Of a DNA stretch of 64,000 nt, positions 31,965 through 42,984 are shown one piece after another. The notes beneath the pieces were generated by a model that was given only the letters and a program-made list of their open reading frames with translations, was not told where the DNA came from and did not search any database. The translations under genes were made by a program, and so were the position numbers. The stretch's first letter is position 1, and every line of letters starts with the position of its first letter. The stretch comes from Arthrinium phaeospermum (lineage: Eukaryota; Ascomycota; Sordariomycetes; Amphisphaeriales; Apiosporaceae): assembly GCA_006503535.1 (NCBI GenBank), contig QYRS01000001.1:62001-126000 (forward strand), written 5' to 3'.

Positions 31965-33671
31965 ATGGAGTTGGTCCAAGGGGAAGACAACCTCTACGAT
32001 GTCCGCATCCCGGTCGCTGAGCTGGGCCAGGAGGGTTTGCCAACTGCCTGGGACCTCGGCATCGACCTCAAGGCCGTCTGGGCCGCCCAGAACGCCTCCA
32101 TCCTGGCACAGAACGCGTCGGAGGGCTGGATCGACCCCAGCTCGCCCAAGATCGCCCGCATGCCGCGCGAGGGCGTGGCGCCGGGGCTGCTCCCGTTCGC
32201 GCCCCTGCTGCTCGCCGTCTTCTGCGTCGCCTACATGTACTTTGACAAGTTCCTGCACGCCTTCCTCCTGCCCCGCCTCTACGGCCCGCTGTTCAGCACC
32301 CAGGACCGGGCCCAGCGCCTGACCTTCGCCCTGCACCACAACGCCCTCGTCGCCTTCGGCCTCGTGCTCGGCTTCCTCGGCGTCCCGCTCCTGCGCGTGC
32401 TCGCCGGCGAGGCCGTCCTCTCGGACCCGCTGCTCTTCGCCGGAGGGCGCGTCACCTTTGGGGACTGGATCTTCGTGCCGGCTATCGCCTACTGCAGCAC
32501 CTACCTGGGCGAGATGTTCGTCCGCCGCGACCAGCCGGGCCTGATCCCCCGGCTCCACCACATGGCGGTCCTGCTGGTCGCGCTGGCCACCATCGGCATC
32601 ACCGGCGACATTGAGCGCAACCGCAGCGCCACCGTCTCCTTCTACATCATCGCCGTCTGGTGCCTCTTCGACCTCGTGACCGAGCTGCCCGTCCACGCCG
32701 GCCTCATCGTCTGGCGCTGCGCCCGCGACCGCGCCCGGGCCCGCAGCCTGTCCCGGCTGATGCTCGTCTTGGCCCTCTGGCGCCTCGCCATGCTCCTGGC
32801 CAACTGGGGCGTGACCGTGTACCTGCTCCTCGCCGCCTGGCGCAAGCTGAGCACCATCTGGGCCGTCCTGGCCCCCATGGCGGGCTGGCTCTGGTTCTAC
32901 GCCCAGCTGCAGAGCGCCCACGTCCTGTACGCCCTCTCGCGCCGCCTCGGCGACGAGCACCGCGCCGCCGAGCGCCGCGCCAAGCACGGCGAGGTCGGCT
33001 ACTCGCTCGAAGAGATCGGCGGCGGCGGCGCCCGCCCGCCCCACCGCGGCGGCCTGCTGTTCAACGACCCGGCCTACGCGGGGCTCACCCTGGGAACGAC
33101 GCTCTTGTCCTGGACCCACGCCTCGGGCGCCAGCCGCGCCCTGCTGAGCGAGCCCAGCCGGACGCACCTGGTGGTGCTCGTCGGCCTCGGCCTCGCCCTC
33201 GGCGTCGTCATAGTCGGGGTCCGCTACCTCACGCAGGACGCCGACGGCGCCCTCGGGCTGGCGGCGCGCAGCGGCACCGCTGGCGGGGACAAGAGCGACG
33301 CGTCGAATTTCAACACGCACAACGACGCCAAGGGCGCGGACCGGACCAAGTCGCCCCACGAGGACAAGAACGGGGGCGACCATGGCAGCGGCGGCGGCGG
33401 CGGCGGCGGCGATGGGCATGGCGGGGTGGTGGAGCGGAGTACCGGCCTCATGGCCGCCGTGGCCGAAGTCTTCCGCCAGGCGCTCGACGACAACACCGCC
33501 GCTGCTGCCGCTGACGGCGCCGAACCGACTGCCGTCGTCGAATCCTCCGCCCCGGCGCTTGGTGACAGCGGCGACAGTAGCAGTATCAGCCCTGCTCAGT
33601 CAGGGAATGAAAAGGAATCTGCCACGAAGCGCAGACAACGACGAATGGTGCAAGAAAGCCATAGAGCATAA
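31965..33671 (+). CDS. Multi-pass membrane protein (possibly TLC-like)
   Basis: Intronless, 568 residues, very GC-rich. The N-terminus has no signal peptide and carries NASxxxQNAS, possible glycosylation sites if lumenal. At least seven hydrophobic helices lie between about 75 and 330 and another near 405 (LVVLVGLGLALGVVIVGV). The arrangement includes ALHHNALVAFGLVLGF, DWIFVPAIAYCSTYLGEM and then RLHHMAVLLVALATIGITG. The HH pair before a helix and the six-helix core recall TLC-domain proteins (TRAM/LAG1/CLN8), but this is a pattern-level suggestion. The C-terminal ~140 residues are hydrophilic, with a Gly8 run and basic end. A 486-codon antisense frame covers this gene and is a composition artefact. 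Confidence 0.75.
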   Translation: MELVQGEDNLYDVRIPVAELGQEGLPTAWDLGIDLKAVWAAQNASILAQNASEGWIDPSSPKIARMPREGVAPGLLPFAPLLLAVFCVAYMYFDKFLHAFLLPRLYGPLFSTQDRAQRLTFALHHNALVAFGLVLGFLGVPLLRVLAGEAVLSDPLLFAGGRVTFGDWIFVPAIAYCSTYLGEMFVRRDQPGLIPRLHHMAVLLVALATIGITGDIERNRSATVSFYIIAVWCLFDLVTELPVHAGLIVWRCARDRARARSLSRLMLVLALWRLAMLLANWGVTVYLLLAAWRKLSTIWAVLAPMAGWLWFYAQLQSAHVLYALSRRLGDEHRAAERRAKHGEVGYSLEEIGGGGARPPHRGGLLFNDPAYAGLTLGTTLLSWTHASGASRALLSEPSRTHLVVLVGLGLALGVVIVGVRYLTQDADGALGLAARSGTAGGDKSDASNFNTHNDAKGADRTKSPHEDKNGGDHGSGGGGGGGDGHGGVVERSTGLMAAVAEVFRQALDDNTAAAAADGAEPTAVVESSAPALGDSGDSSSISPAQSGNEKESATKRRQRRMVQESHRA

Positions 33672-34201
33672 ATAGGGTAGACAGCTTTTCCCGAGTATTG
33701 CTTGTTCTCCGAGTATTATGGCCGATACATATTGTCAGAGGAAAACGAGAAGAAGTCTGTCGACATCCCCGGGCCTGATGAGGAGACTAGATGGATTTCA
33801 CTATGTGCCCGACAAATTGCCAGGGTATCTCCAAATACTAACACTTGCTCTTGAAGTTTGGTTAGAAGTCTGTTCCATCAATTACTCGGGTATATTGGTT
33901 GGTCGGGTTGGGACAGTAGGAAGGAATGTCATGTCATAATTAACGGCTTGATACTTCATAATTAATGGTAATCGAAGGGTGGGAGAAGTAGGAAGTAGAC
34001 TGAAAGGAGAAATAGTGAAGTTGTGAGCAAAGAAAGAAAAATGCAATTTGGTGTTTACTACGCAACGACTCTTGAGAACTCAGATGGCGTCAAAGCATCC
34101 CTGTTTTGCCCGCACGTCGTAGAGTTGGCTAAGTTCCCCCGTGAGATATACGCTTGGTTGCCCGGACGAGCCATACTTGACTTCCTCCCCTCAACGCAAC
34201 T
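33672..34201. other. Intergenic stretch between convergent genes
   Basis: Low-GC compared with the very GC-rich genes on both sides. No gene supported. Confidence 0.4.
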
Positions 34202-36836
34202 TCAGGCCTTGTAGGCTTGTTGCAGCTGAAACCTGGTCCCGCCCGTGACACGGAACGATGTTCCCTCCACGACCTCGCCATTGACCGTAAACGTCGACTT
34301 CTCCCGCGCCACGCGCAGGTCCCGCGGCAAGTGCACCGTCCCCGCCGTCCCCGCCGGCGCCTCCACCACTATACTGAACAATCCCCCGTTAGCTTCCTCA
34401 AAGGCCCACTGCACCAATATCGCCCTTCTTCCCTCCCCTACTCCTGTCGAACTCGTCGCCATCGCCAGAGGCACGCGCCCCCCAGCCGACCGCAGCCCCA
34501 AGGTCAACGGCGCCACCACAAACCCCTCCCACCCCGGCCGCGCCGGCCGCGCCCCCAGCACGAACCGGCTCAGCTCCGCCGTCGGCCCCGCGGACCAGCC
34601 GTGGCAGAGGCTCGTCGCGATGCCCAGCCCGGGCCGGCCCGCGGCGTCGAGCGTCTCCCAGAACGCGCCCGTGTAGTTGGCGTTCGTCGGGTCCGCCATG
34701 GGCCCCCAGAGCCCGTCGAGGAGCAGCGCGCGGGCCGCGGCGGTGGCGTTGGCGGCCAGGGCGGCGCGGAGGTGGTAGGCTGAGGCGTAGGGGCTGGCGT
34801 AGGGCTGAAACCCGGCTTCGGCGGTCAGGGCGCCGGCGGAGAAGGCGAGGGGGAATGGCGGCTGGCCGGTGGCGGGGTTGGGGAGGAGGCCTGTGGAGAG
34901 GGTGGAGAGGATCTTGGGGGTCGAGTGGTCCGGGTCCAGGTTCACGCCGGCGAGGATCGCGAGGGCGTTGGCGTCTTGGGCGAAGGCGGTCCGGAGGGCG
35001 TCGGATACCACGTAGGCTTGCAGGTCGTCGCTCCAGAGATGGCGGTCGATCGTCTGTCGGAGGCGCTGCAGCCGCGTCTGGTAGACGTCCGGGGCCACTC
35101 CGCCGTCGGCCAAGAGTGGCATACTTTCTTGGAGCGAGTAGGCGTACAGGACATTGAACTTGGTGACGATGCCAGACTGCGGCGGGTCGTAGTAATTCCA
35201 ATCCCCACCCAACGACGGATCCGATATATTGAGCAGGCCCTCTCCCGTCGTCGTCTGCGAATGGGCCCAATCCAGCATCCGCTGCACCTTGGGCGCCCAC
35301 GACCGGGCGAACGCCGCATCCCCGGTGTGCATGTACGTCGCCGCCACCGCCGTCACGAAGTTGAACGAGTAACCAATCAGCCCCGTGACGTTGACGTCCA
35401 GCCCCCCGCCGGCCAGCGGCGCCTGCTGCACCTTGGCGTTGGGGATGAAGAAGCCCGGCGCGGCCTGGTACGAGCCCAGCAGGTCCAGCGTGCCGAGGAG
35501 GGCGTCGAGGCCGTGCGTGCTGGCCAAGGAGGCGCCGCCGGCGATATCGAGGTCGCCCGCGTAGGCGATGCGGTCGCGGCGGGAGCCGTCCACGGCGACG
35601 GCGGCCGGGTTGGGGCCCAGGAAAAAGGCCGGGAGGAAGCTGGGGTCCGTCAGGGGGTGGGCGTAGTGGACGGTGTCGCCGGCGGGGCTCGTCACGGAGA
35701 GATCGCGGAAGACGGCTTTGTGGCCGAAGGAGGCGCCGAGGCCGACAGAGCCGAAGATGCGCGAGGTTTGCGATAGCTGCATGACGGGCGTGTTGTCGAT
35801 CGATACGGCGATCTCGCCCATGGCTACTACGGCGCGCACGGAGTGCAGCGTGTGCAGCGGCATGCTGAGATTCGACGGCAGGGCCGTTTCCTGGAGAAGC
35901 TGGTCGAGGGCCGTGGACCCCGCGTGGGCCGCGATCCGCCCGGCCTCGACATCGCAAGTAATATAAACGCCCACGTTCAAGGTATCGGCCACCACACTGA
36001 AACCGAAGCCGCCCTGGATCGGCTTGACCTTGAACTCGACGTTGTACTCGACCAACTGCGCGGCGACCGCGCTGCCCAGGACCTGCGGCGCGAGGCTGTC
36101 GACCAGCGCCCCCTCCGGGCCAACCTCCCAGAAGGCCGGGACCGAGTTCTTGGGTATCTCGGTCATTTGGACCGTGCGGGCCCCGGTGGTCCATATCGCG
36201 TTGAGCTTGGCGTCGGAGCTGTTGAAGAAGCCGGGCAGATCCGTGAGGGGCGTGTTGTCGAGCTGCGAGCTCACGCCCACGCCCCGGAGCTTCAGGACGC
36301 CAGGCGAAGAGAGATTGAGCTTTTGGTATCGGAAGGCCCCCTGAATGAGACGGTTGGTCATTTGGCCAGCGCGGGAGATGTTGTAGCGGTTGACACGGTA
36401 GGTATCCATGGCCGCCGCCAGGGGTAAAGGTCCGTCGGACTAAAGCTCGGGATAGGGGTTAGTAACCATGTGCACATCGATCCAAAAGACATCAGGAATC
36501 AGATAGGAAGAGAAAGTCACCCACCATGTAAATCCCAAGCGCCGCCTCGCTTTCGGCATAGGTCATCTCAAATGCCGAAGTATCCCCTTCGGCGGACAGG
36601 ACCTCAAAGGCCGGGATTCCCTCAACGCTGCGGCCATAGTCGAGCGTTCGGATGGCAGGGGCAGGAGAGGACATGGAGTCCAACGTGATGACCTCATCGG
36701 AAATCATATGGAAATTATTGGAAGCACCCGCCCGAGTTTCATCACAACGGCATGGAAGTCGTGAGGGCTCCTCTGCGGCTCCCGTGTAAGAGAAGAGTAT
36801 GAGAGGCGAAATCAGCCATGAGAGCGAGCGACGCAT
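34202..36836 (-). CDS. Secreted alpha-L-rhamnosidase (GH78 family)
   Basis: Exons 36836-36525 and 36439-34202; the intron 36524-36440 (GTGGGT...TTTAG) keeps phase and gives 849 residues. The start MRRSLSWLISPLILFSY is a signal peptide. A further upstream Met in the same frame would precede it by a hydrophobic stretch and is less likely. The order is: N-terminal beta domain, a LamG-like jelly-roll segment (GGFGFSVVADTLNVGVYI to FGSVGLGASFGHKAVFRDL, about 240-380), then the (alpha/alpha)6 catalytic barrel (DRIAYAGDLDI, GGDWNYYDPP). The family signature TSLCHGWSAGPTAEL follows, then a C-terminal beta domain. It removes terminal L-rhamnose from plant glycosides or pectin side chains. A TATAAG lies about 120 bases upstream of the start. 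Confidence 0.9.
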
Positions 36837-37710
36837 GGCTACGAACAAGACGAATATGAGCGAGAGACAGGGTTGTTGGAATTCGATAGTAAACGAGAGT
36901 GAGTTAGGAGGGAATGAGAGAATGGAAAGGAAGAGAGCGAAAGACAGTACTCTCTTATAAGGCAATGGCCATGCAGATAGCGGGAGGTGAATCCACATGT
37001 ACAGAACATCGCTCGGCAGATAATTATAGTTATTGGTACGCGAGCGAGAGCTGAATGCGAAAAGTACGAGTTGTGGAGCTGGAGACCGGGCGAGGCGAAG
37101 TCGCATGCATGGTGCTAATTCGCCCCCGCGCACTATAGCATGTAGTCTGGCAACTGGGCCCGGCATATGCCATAGTCAATGCCGTACACTAGTACCATAC
37201 CCAAGCCTCTATTATTTTCGACTAGCCAGGGTAGTCGGTTGTCTGGGTCCAAGGAGCTCCGGGAAGCATCCCTTTCGGAAGACTGCCACGCCAACCAAGA
37301 ATCATATGAGGTATCCTCAGAATCACCGGGAAGTCTAGCCACTAATTCCTTGACTACTTACTAGATGTTACGACGAAGAGGTTGACCTGGTCAGGATGTG
37401 TTCACCGCCATAGATTTCGATCCATGTCCAATTCACGCAGATAGAGTCAAAACAAAGAGGGATACGATGCTTTCATCGGTACCGAGTGATTCTATTAAAA
37501 AGGTTGACTACGATTAGAAAATATGACTGTCCATTGTACGTTAAAACCCTTATTTTGATACTACTGAATCTATATATAAAATGAAAATTCGAAAATTAAT
37601 AATACACAAAATGATAAAGTATGAATGCTTCCAGAAAAGATGCATCTTGAGCCCCATACCCAGGAGCATAAACAGTCACATCAGGACCGCGTCCAACACG
37701 TCTAGTGGAT
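36837..37710. other. Intergenic stretch with AT-rich part
   Basis: The first ~250 bases are the GH78 promoter and leader. From about 37480 to 37640 the sequence is strongly AT-rich and probably includes the 3' end of the next gene. No gene supported. Confidence 0.4.
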
Positions 37711-38692
37711 TTATGCTGAACAGACGTTGTCCAGTGTGAGCTCCGAGTCTCTCCGAGGCCCTTGCTCCGCATCCAGGTCGTCCACATACCATACAAGCAA
37801 GATCGCCATCACCAGCGCCATGAGAACGGCATCAAAGACGTAGAGGAACACCTCGTGCGCGATCAGGTAGCCCTTGTTGCCCTGCAGATACTCGACCACG
37901 CGAAAGATGCTCCGGACGAGGATCAAGGTGCTCACGGCGTAAAGCACCCACAGATGGCGCCGCCACTGCACCGTCTTGCCCACCAGCCGCCCGCAGTCTC
38001 CTTCGCTGTTGTCAACCGAACGCCACCGCCGACAACGCACGTAGCGCACGTGGAACAGCACCGCCGTCGCCATAAAGAAGCCAAACATGGCGATCTGGAC
38101 GAACAGGCCCGCAATGATGATCTTCTCCCCTATAGCGTACAGCTCCAGCGTGCCCGCCGCCTGGATCCCGCCGCCGCCCGCCTGGAGCGTGAAGGAGACG
38201 ACGTCGCTGACGACGAAGACCTTCGTGGCCCAGGCGACGGGCAGGAGCGACAGGCGGTCGGCGCGCAGGGTCCGGATCAGGCGGCCGAGGACCATGTAGA
38301 CCGAGGCGGCGTAGAGGGCCGGGGCGACGAGGATGAGGATCGCCTGCATGACGAAGCCGCCGATGGCGGAGGGGTCGAAGTGCGACCAGATGCGCCCGCA
38401 GTACCCGACCAGCTGAACTGCGCAATGTCAGTACCGCTGGAAGCTGAATAGAAAAGAATAAGGGCTAGGGGCGGGCATGCTCACAGTAGCCACCCACGGT
38501 AAACGCGGTGAAGTAATAGGCTCTATGGCGTGCCAGTTGCCAGGTGTGCAGCGCCGATAGCACGGCGAAGACGGCCGCGAAGACGATGGCGGCGGGGAGC
38601 GACGGCGTGTACCGGTAGAGCTTGAAATCAAAGGCCTCGCTCGCGGCGGCGGCGGCAGCAGGGTCGTACCCTGTTCCCGTAGTGTTGTTCAT
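37711..38692 (-). CDS. RTA1-like seven-helix membrane protein
   Basis: Exons 38692-38485 and 38417-37711; the intron 38484-38418 (GTGAGC...GCGCAG) keeps phase and gives 304 residues. Seven hydrophobic helices are visible. Family features are the first helix after a short N-terminus, SLPAAIVFAAVFAVLSALH, then FVMQAILILVAPALYAASVY, VSFTLQAGGGGIQAAGT and a late RSIFRVVEYLQG followed by HEVFLYVFDAVLM. These are hallmark RTA1 motifs. Members in yeasts are lipid translocator-like or sterol/azole-stress proteins (Rta1, Rsb1, Pug1). It is divergent from a Zn2Cys6 regulator across a 569-bp promoter, suggesting shared control. Confidence 0.92.
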
Positions 38693-39261
38693 CGCTGATT
38701 TTGTTGACTGAGATAGAATGATAATCAAGTGATGAAGTACTGGTTCGCTGGCGAGGAAGAATTCGGAATTTATCGGTAGCGAGAGGAATAAAAGGTGTGT
38801 AATCAGGGGACAGAATGAACGACTGGCAGGCCGGCTCTTGATATTTGGCCAAACGGTATTCAATGAATTCCCAGTGACTTCAGTCGGCCCACCAGGAGGC
38901 ACACACAGGCTTCGTTTCGCGAGATATGCGAGATGTACGAGTTGTACGAGAAATACGAATTGTACGAATAATGCGACGAGAAGAGTGGAGTCAAGCATGG
39001 CGGATTCCGCCCCTAGTCCTGGTCCTAGTCAGCCCTCTAAAAAAGCCGGTTGGCCTTGACAGAAGCCTTGAGTCGGGATCCAGGATCCGGGTGGAGCTGC
39101 CGACCAGTCCTGAATCCTGCCTCTATTTAAAGTGCCCCAAACACCCGCACTTCTTTCCTCCAACCCGAAAAGTGCGAACTCCCTCGTATACTAACAGCTC
39201 TTTCCGAGCAGATGTGATCTGCTTACAACCCCCTTTCGGAAGCGCCTGGCTGAGCTAGATC
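38693..39261. promoter_or_regulatory. Divergent promoter between RTA1-like and Zn2Cys6 genes
   Basis: 569 bases between opposed start codons. At about 38925-38970 it holds several close variants of the phrase ACGAGTTGTACGAG (ACGAGAAATACGAATTGTACG), a short direct-repeat patch carrying repeated TACGA, which could be regulator binding sites. This is inference. Confidence 0.5.
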
Positions 39262-40565
39262 ATGGCTGGTCCAAAGCCACGTGGTGCGGTCACCAACAGG
39301 AGACACCACGCCAAGACCCGCACCGGCTGCCGGACCTGCAAGACGCGGAAAGTCAAGGTACGTCTCAAGATTTATCAACATCCAGGGCTGACATTCTGTG
39401 GCAGTGCGACGAGAAGAAGCCGGCATGTGGGAACTGCACCAAGCATAATGTCGTCTGCGAGTTCCTCACCTCGGGAAAGGAGAGCCCAGTCTCCTCGGTG
39501 CCTGCTCAGCCCCGAGCGCTGGACATGCAGGACCTGGAGTTGCTCCACAACTTCACTACCAGAACACACGCCACGCTCTCCGACAACTTGATCTTGGCCG
39601 ACTTTTATCGGACATCGGCGGTCCAATACGGCCTCAAGGAGGAGTACATCATGCGAACTCTGCTGTCCATTTCAGCATGCCACTTGGCCTATCACCGCCA
39701 CGACAGGCAGAGTCACTACCAGTCACTCGCCATGTCCCACCATCAGATTGCGGCAAAATCGGCCAGTAGGAAACCCGAAGGGATATACCAACATTCCATC
39801 ATTCCCGAAGCTTGGAGCAAGTGACTAATGGCTGGCTATATATGTATAGTGGAACTGATGACGAGCCCGACACCCTCACAAGCCGAAGGCCTGTTCCTCT
39901 TCTCCGTTTTAACCATCTTCTTCGCCCTCGGCTGTCCACGGCGAGACGACCAGTTCCTCATGGTCGGCGAGAGCGGCTTCCCCCAGTGGATGTTCCTGCT
40001 GCAAGGCACAAAGGCCTTCACCAGCAGCATAATCGATTCCGGGACAGACACGATACTGGCGCCCCTACTGAACCACGGTGCGGACCGATGGGTGGCACGA
40101 GCGGCGGCGGCTGACCGTGATCGTGCTGGAGGGACGCCCGGCGAGCGCCCGAAAGTCCACGAGCATCTCGACAGCATCCACCACCTCATCGCGCTGCGCC
40201 AGCCCGACGCCCGCCTGCGCGGCATCTATGTCCACGCCATCGAGGAGCTGCAAAAGTCCTTCGCCTTCCTCGAGGCGGTGACCGACCCCCAGGGCAGCAG
40301 CGGCGGCCGCCGCTGCGCCCTCACGGACGCGTTCGTCTGGATCTTCGAGGTGGCGAACGGGTTCCTCCCGCTGCTGCGCGACGCGACGCAGGAGGCCGTC
40401 GCCATCTTCGCCTTTTTCACCGTCTTCTTGGGCAGGGGCGGGTCATCGCAGTGGTGCCTGCACGGCTGGGCGGAGCATTTGATCGGGAGGTGCTACGCTT
40501 TGCTCGACGAGGAGCACAGAAGTTGGATTCAGTGGCCGTTGGAGGAGATGGGGTGGGTTGGATGA
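39262..40565 (+). CDS. Zn2Cys6 transcription factor (Upc2-like)
   Basis: Exons 39262-39357, 39405-39765 and 39850-40565. Introns are 39358-39404 (GTACGT...GGCAG, 47 nt) and 39766-39849 (GTAGGA...TATAG, branch CTAAT). The product is 390 residues. The zinc cluster has Cys at 23, 26, 33, 40, 43 and 50 (GCRTCKTRK, then CDEKKPACGNC), binding two zinc ions and CGG-type DNA half-sites. After a short linker comes LELLHNFTTRTHATLSDN, characteristic of fungal regulators annotated as sterol uptake control (Upc2-like) proteins. Next is the regulatory region with a continuous LLSISACHLAYHRH...HHQIAAKSAM segment rebuilt across intron 2. It is divergent from the RTA1-like gene, a likely target (inference). 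Confidence 0.9.
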
Positions 40566-41291
40566 GGAGGTTGTGTTTGGCATTGTAGCTCCTTGTATGT
40601 AAATACCGTATGCAAGCAAGAATTCAGACTTAGCCCACTGGAAAATACAATCAACTTGGTAATGTTGCCAATCAATTCTCGTTCTTCGTGGGTCCTGGGG
40701 TTAGGTGGTCCTACCTACCTTTTGGAAATCAATGCTGAACGAAAGGTGAACAATCAGTGGCCGGTACGTGAATGAGGACAATCATTATTGTTCCAAGTAG
40801 GATTCTTCAGCCGATAAGTTGGTGCTGGAACCACAAACGACATCGAGGGTCTTATTTACCACGAGCAACCCCACTCTCGAACCAACTCGACATCCTACAA
40901 TCACCTAGATTCCATCGGAACTGGTAGATTGTCGGGTACAGCTTTTATCATTCAGCAGAGAAGGAGTTCCTCTATGAATGCAGCTGTTTATCCACAAGTC
41001 AAACGATCAGGATCTGTCCCATCGCCAACCCACTTTCTGAATCACTCAACTTCCCAAACAGCATCCAGAATCCAGCTCAGAAGGCGGACAGTGGCTTCCT
41101 TTGTTTGCACGCCGTCACTCTCACCAACATCTTCACTTTGTTTTACCACACCTGAGGCATCAGTCGATCATCAGAAACAAATCAGTAGTGAGTCTGTGCC
41201 CTGCACACATTGTTCTGGTCCCTCCCAGTTTCCCGTACTAACATCTCATCAAGAAGGTGCAGGAATCTCTCTTGCAATTTACGCAGCCAGT
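40566..41291. other. Intergenic stretch / leader of F-box-like gene
   Basis: A plus-strand frame is open from 40929 into the next gene, but this part is Ser/Thr-rich and low in coding character. It also contains an intron-like segment (GTGAGT at about 41188 to a CAAG near 41254), so it may be a spliced 5' UTR. Confidence 0.4.
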
Positions 41292-42100
41292 ATGTCGGTT
41301 GTCCCTAGTACCGAATCTGCCATGCAGAAGGCGCTCCGATTGCCCGAGATCGTGGCCCTGATCGCCGAAGAATTGGAAGATGACGCCTGGGTCAGCTTCC
41401 GCCTCCCTTTTGCTCTGGGAAACTTCATCCGCGTCAACCATCTCTGGTTCGACTCAGGCGTCCACCTTCTTTGGCGCCACCTCTCCGAGTGGGATGGCCT
41501 CATCCTCACCGACCTCTTCATGCACCTGGATCCTTCCCGCCGCAGTTTCTACGCGGCCTTCGTTGAGGACGCCAACGTCAAGCTGGAGAGCGCCGACAAC
41601 AGTGAACGTTTGCAGCTTCTCCAGGATGTCAACTTCCCCAAGCTTCAGGCACTCGACCTTGACATATCGTATCGCAACATCAACAACAACCAGCTGCCAC
41701 TCCTCGGCCAAAACATTGTCAAATACGTGGAAATGCATTACGACCACGGCCCCGGTATTATTAGAGCCTATAAAACCGCCGACATGATCAATAAGTGTCT
41801 TGTAAGTCTCACATAGCGATCTTTTTACAACACAGGCCGATATATCGCCAGATCAAGTCAGGATGAAAATAGTCCAGTTTGAGCTGACTCGATCCACGTC
41901 TAATATAGGCCGCATTCCCAGCTTTGGCGGATTTGCGATTTCCGTATTCTTTCCCGCGCCAGAGCGTCAGACAAAGCGTAGCCGCAGCGCAGACACTGTA
42001 CGATGCTGGCTTTCGGGTGGTGAATGATCCGCGTTTCCCATATCCCTATTTGACCGCTCTGTCCCGACCGTCCCCTGTGCCTTCCCACACAGATGGATAG
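41292..42100 (+). CDS. F-box-like protein
   Basis: Exons 41292-41801 and 41909-42100; the intron 41802-41908 (GTAAGT...TATAG, branch CTGAC) is in phase 0 and gives 233 residues. If the intron is not removed the frame stops 9 bases after 41807. The F-box-like motif is at about 15-50: LPEIVALIAEELEDDAWVSF, then NFIRVNHLWFDSGVHLLWRH. Leucine-rich-repeat-like sequence follows (FPKLQALDLDISYR). The joined second exon continues it (CLAAFPALADLRFPYSF). The protein is short for an F-box/LRR protein, so it could be a truncated copy. The start could also be at 40929, adding about 121 residues of low-complexity sequence. Confidence 0.62.
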
Positions 42101-42375
42101 GTGAAACTCGGGCCAAAGACAAGGCGACAAGATCAACAAGAGAAGGGGACACTCAATGATATGGCAATGCAACTCACGGTATCGAGCACTGGTTTGGTAG
42201 ATTACGCAGCACAGGACATGGCATAAAGAAGGGCTTTACAAGATAGACGATGAATCCCAAAGCTATCATGCATATGTTGTTACGACTTCGATTCCTTGTG
42301 ACCTGAATGTGAACATGTCCAATTCTATAGACGACAATGTCAAGTTATATGTATAGCAGCGTCCAGCCTTAGCAT

Positions 42376-42984
42376 CTACAGCTCATCCTTCTCATTGCCT
42401 CCCCCCTCCACCGCATCCGATTCCGCCTCCCCCGTAGCCGTAGCCCTAGCCTCCGACGCCGCAGCTGCGCTCATAACCTCCACGACCTGCGCGCACGTCC
42501 GATACGCCTCCGCCGTCCGCGTCAGCTCCCCGACCTTGGGGCACTTCTCGACCAAGCGCCGGATCTCAAGGTCGGCGTGCGCGTCGTACCACTCATACCA
42601 AGCCGGCAGAAACGACGTGAAAGCATCCCCCACGGTGCCCGTGACCTGGTACTCGCACACCTGGTCCAGCGGCAAGGTGGTCTGCGCCAACGCCTGCCGG
42701 ACCAGGTCCGCGCCCAGCAGCTCGGGCGGGATGGAAGGCAGCGCCGTCACGAGCGGCAGGACTTGGGGCACGCAGCCCAGGATGCCGAATTCGCGGGAGA
42801 CGCGGAAGAGGGAGCCGAGGAGGTTGGGGTTTTTGTTGGTGTTGGCGGATTTGGTGCTGCGGGTTGTCGATGTCGTTGGGGAGGAGGTTTTAGTGGGTGG
42901 TGGGTCCCCGTCCTTGGCGGCGGAGGCGAGGGGGCTGGCTGCGGCGGCGAGCAGGGCCGCGTAGATGATTCGGCGAAGGTGCAT
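42376..42984 (-). CDS. Secretory-pathway protein ending in KDEL
   Basis: Intronless, 202 residues when started at MHLRRIIYAALLAAAA (42984). An upstream Met at 43239 is in frame but would bury the signal peptide. The signal peptide is cleaved near SPLASAA, followed by a Thr/Ser linker. The conserved-looking part has CVPQVLPLVTALPSIPPEL, LDQVCEYQ, WYEWYDAH, EKCPKVGEL and YRTCAQVV. It contains four Cys. The last residues are EGGGNEKDEL directly before the stop, an ER-retention signal (KDEL/HDEL type). The N-terminal architecture resembles small secreted fungal proteins, but the family was not recognised. Confidence 0.8.
   Translation of the reverse strand: MHLRRIIYAALLAAAASPLASAAKDGDPPPTKTSSPTTSTTRSTKSANTNKNPNLLGSLFRVSREFGILGCVPQVLPLVTALPSIPPELLGADLVRQALAQTTLPLDQVCEYQVTGTVGDAFTSFLPAWYEWYDAHADLEIRRLVEKCPKVGELTRTAEAYRTCAQVVEVMSAAAASEARATATGEAESDAVEGGGNEKDEL

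Noticed and set aside
31959..33419. 486-codon antisense frame opposite the membrane protein gene
   Set aside because: Ala/Gly/Arg/Glu-biased low-complexity sequence, as expected opposite a GC3-rich gene; the sense protein has clear membrane helices.
34398..36194. 598-codon frame within the rhamnosidase gene, other frame
   Set aside because: Arg/Pro-rich composition artefact; the GH78 frame explains the region.
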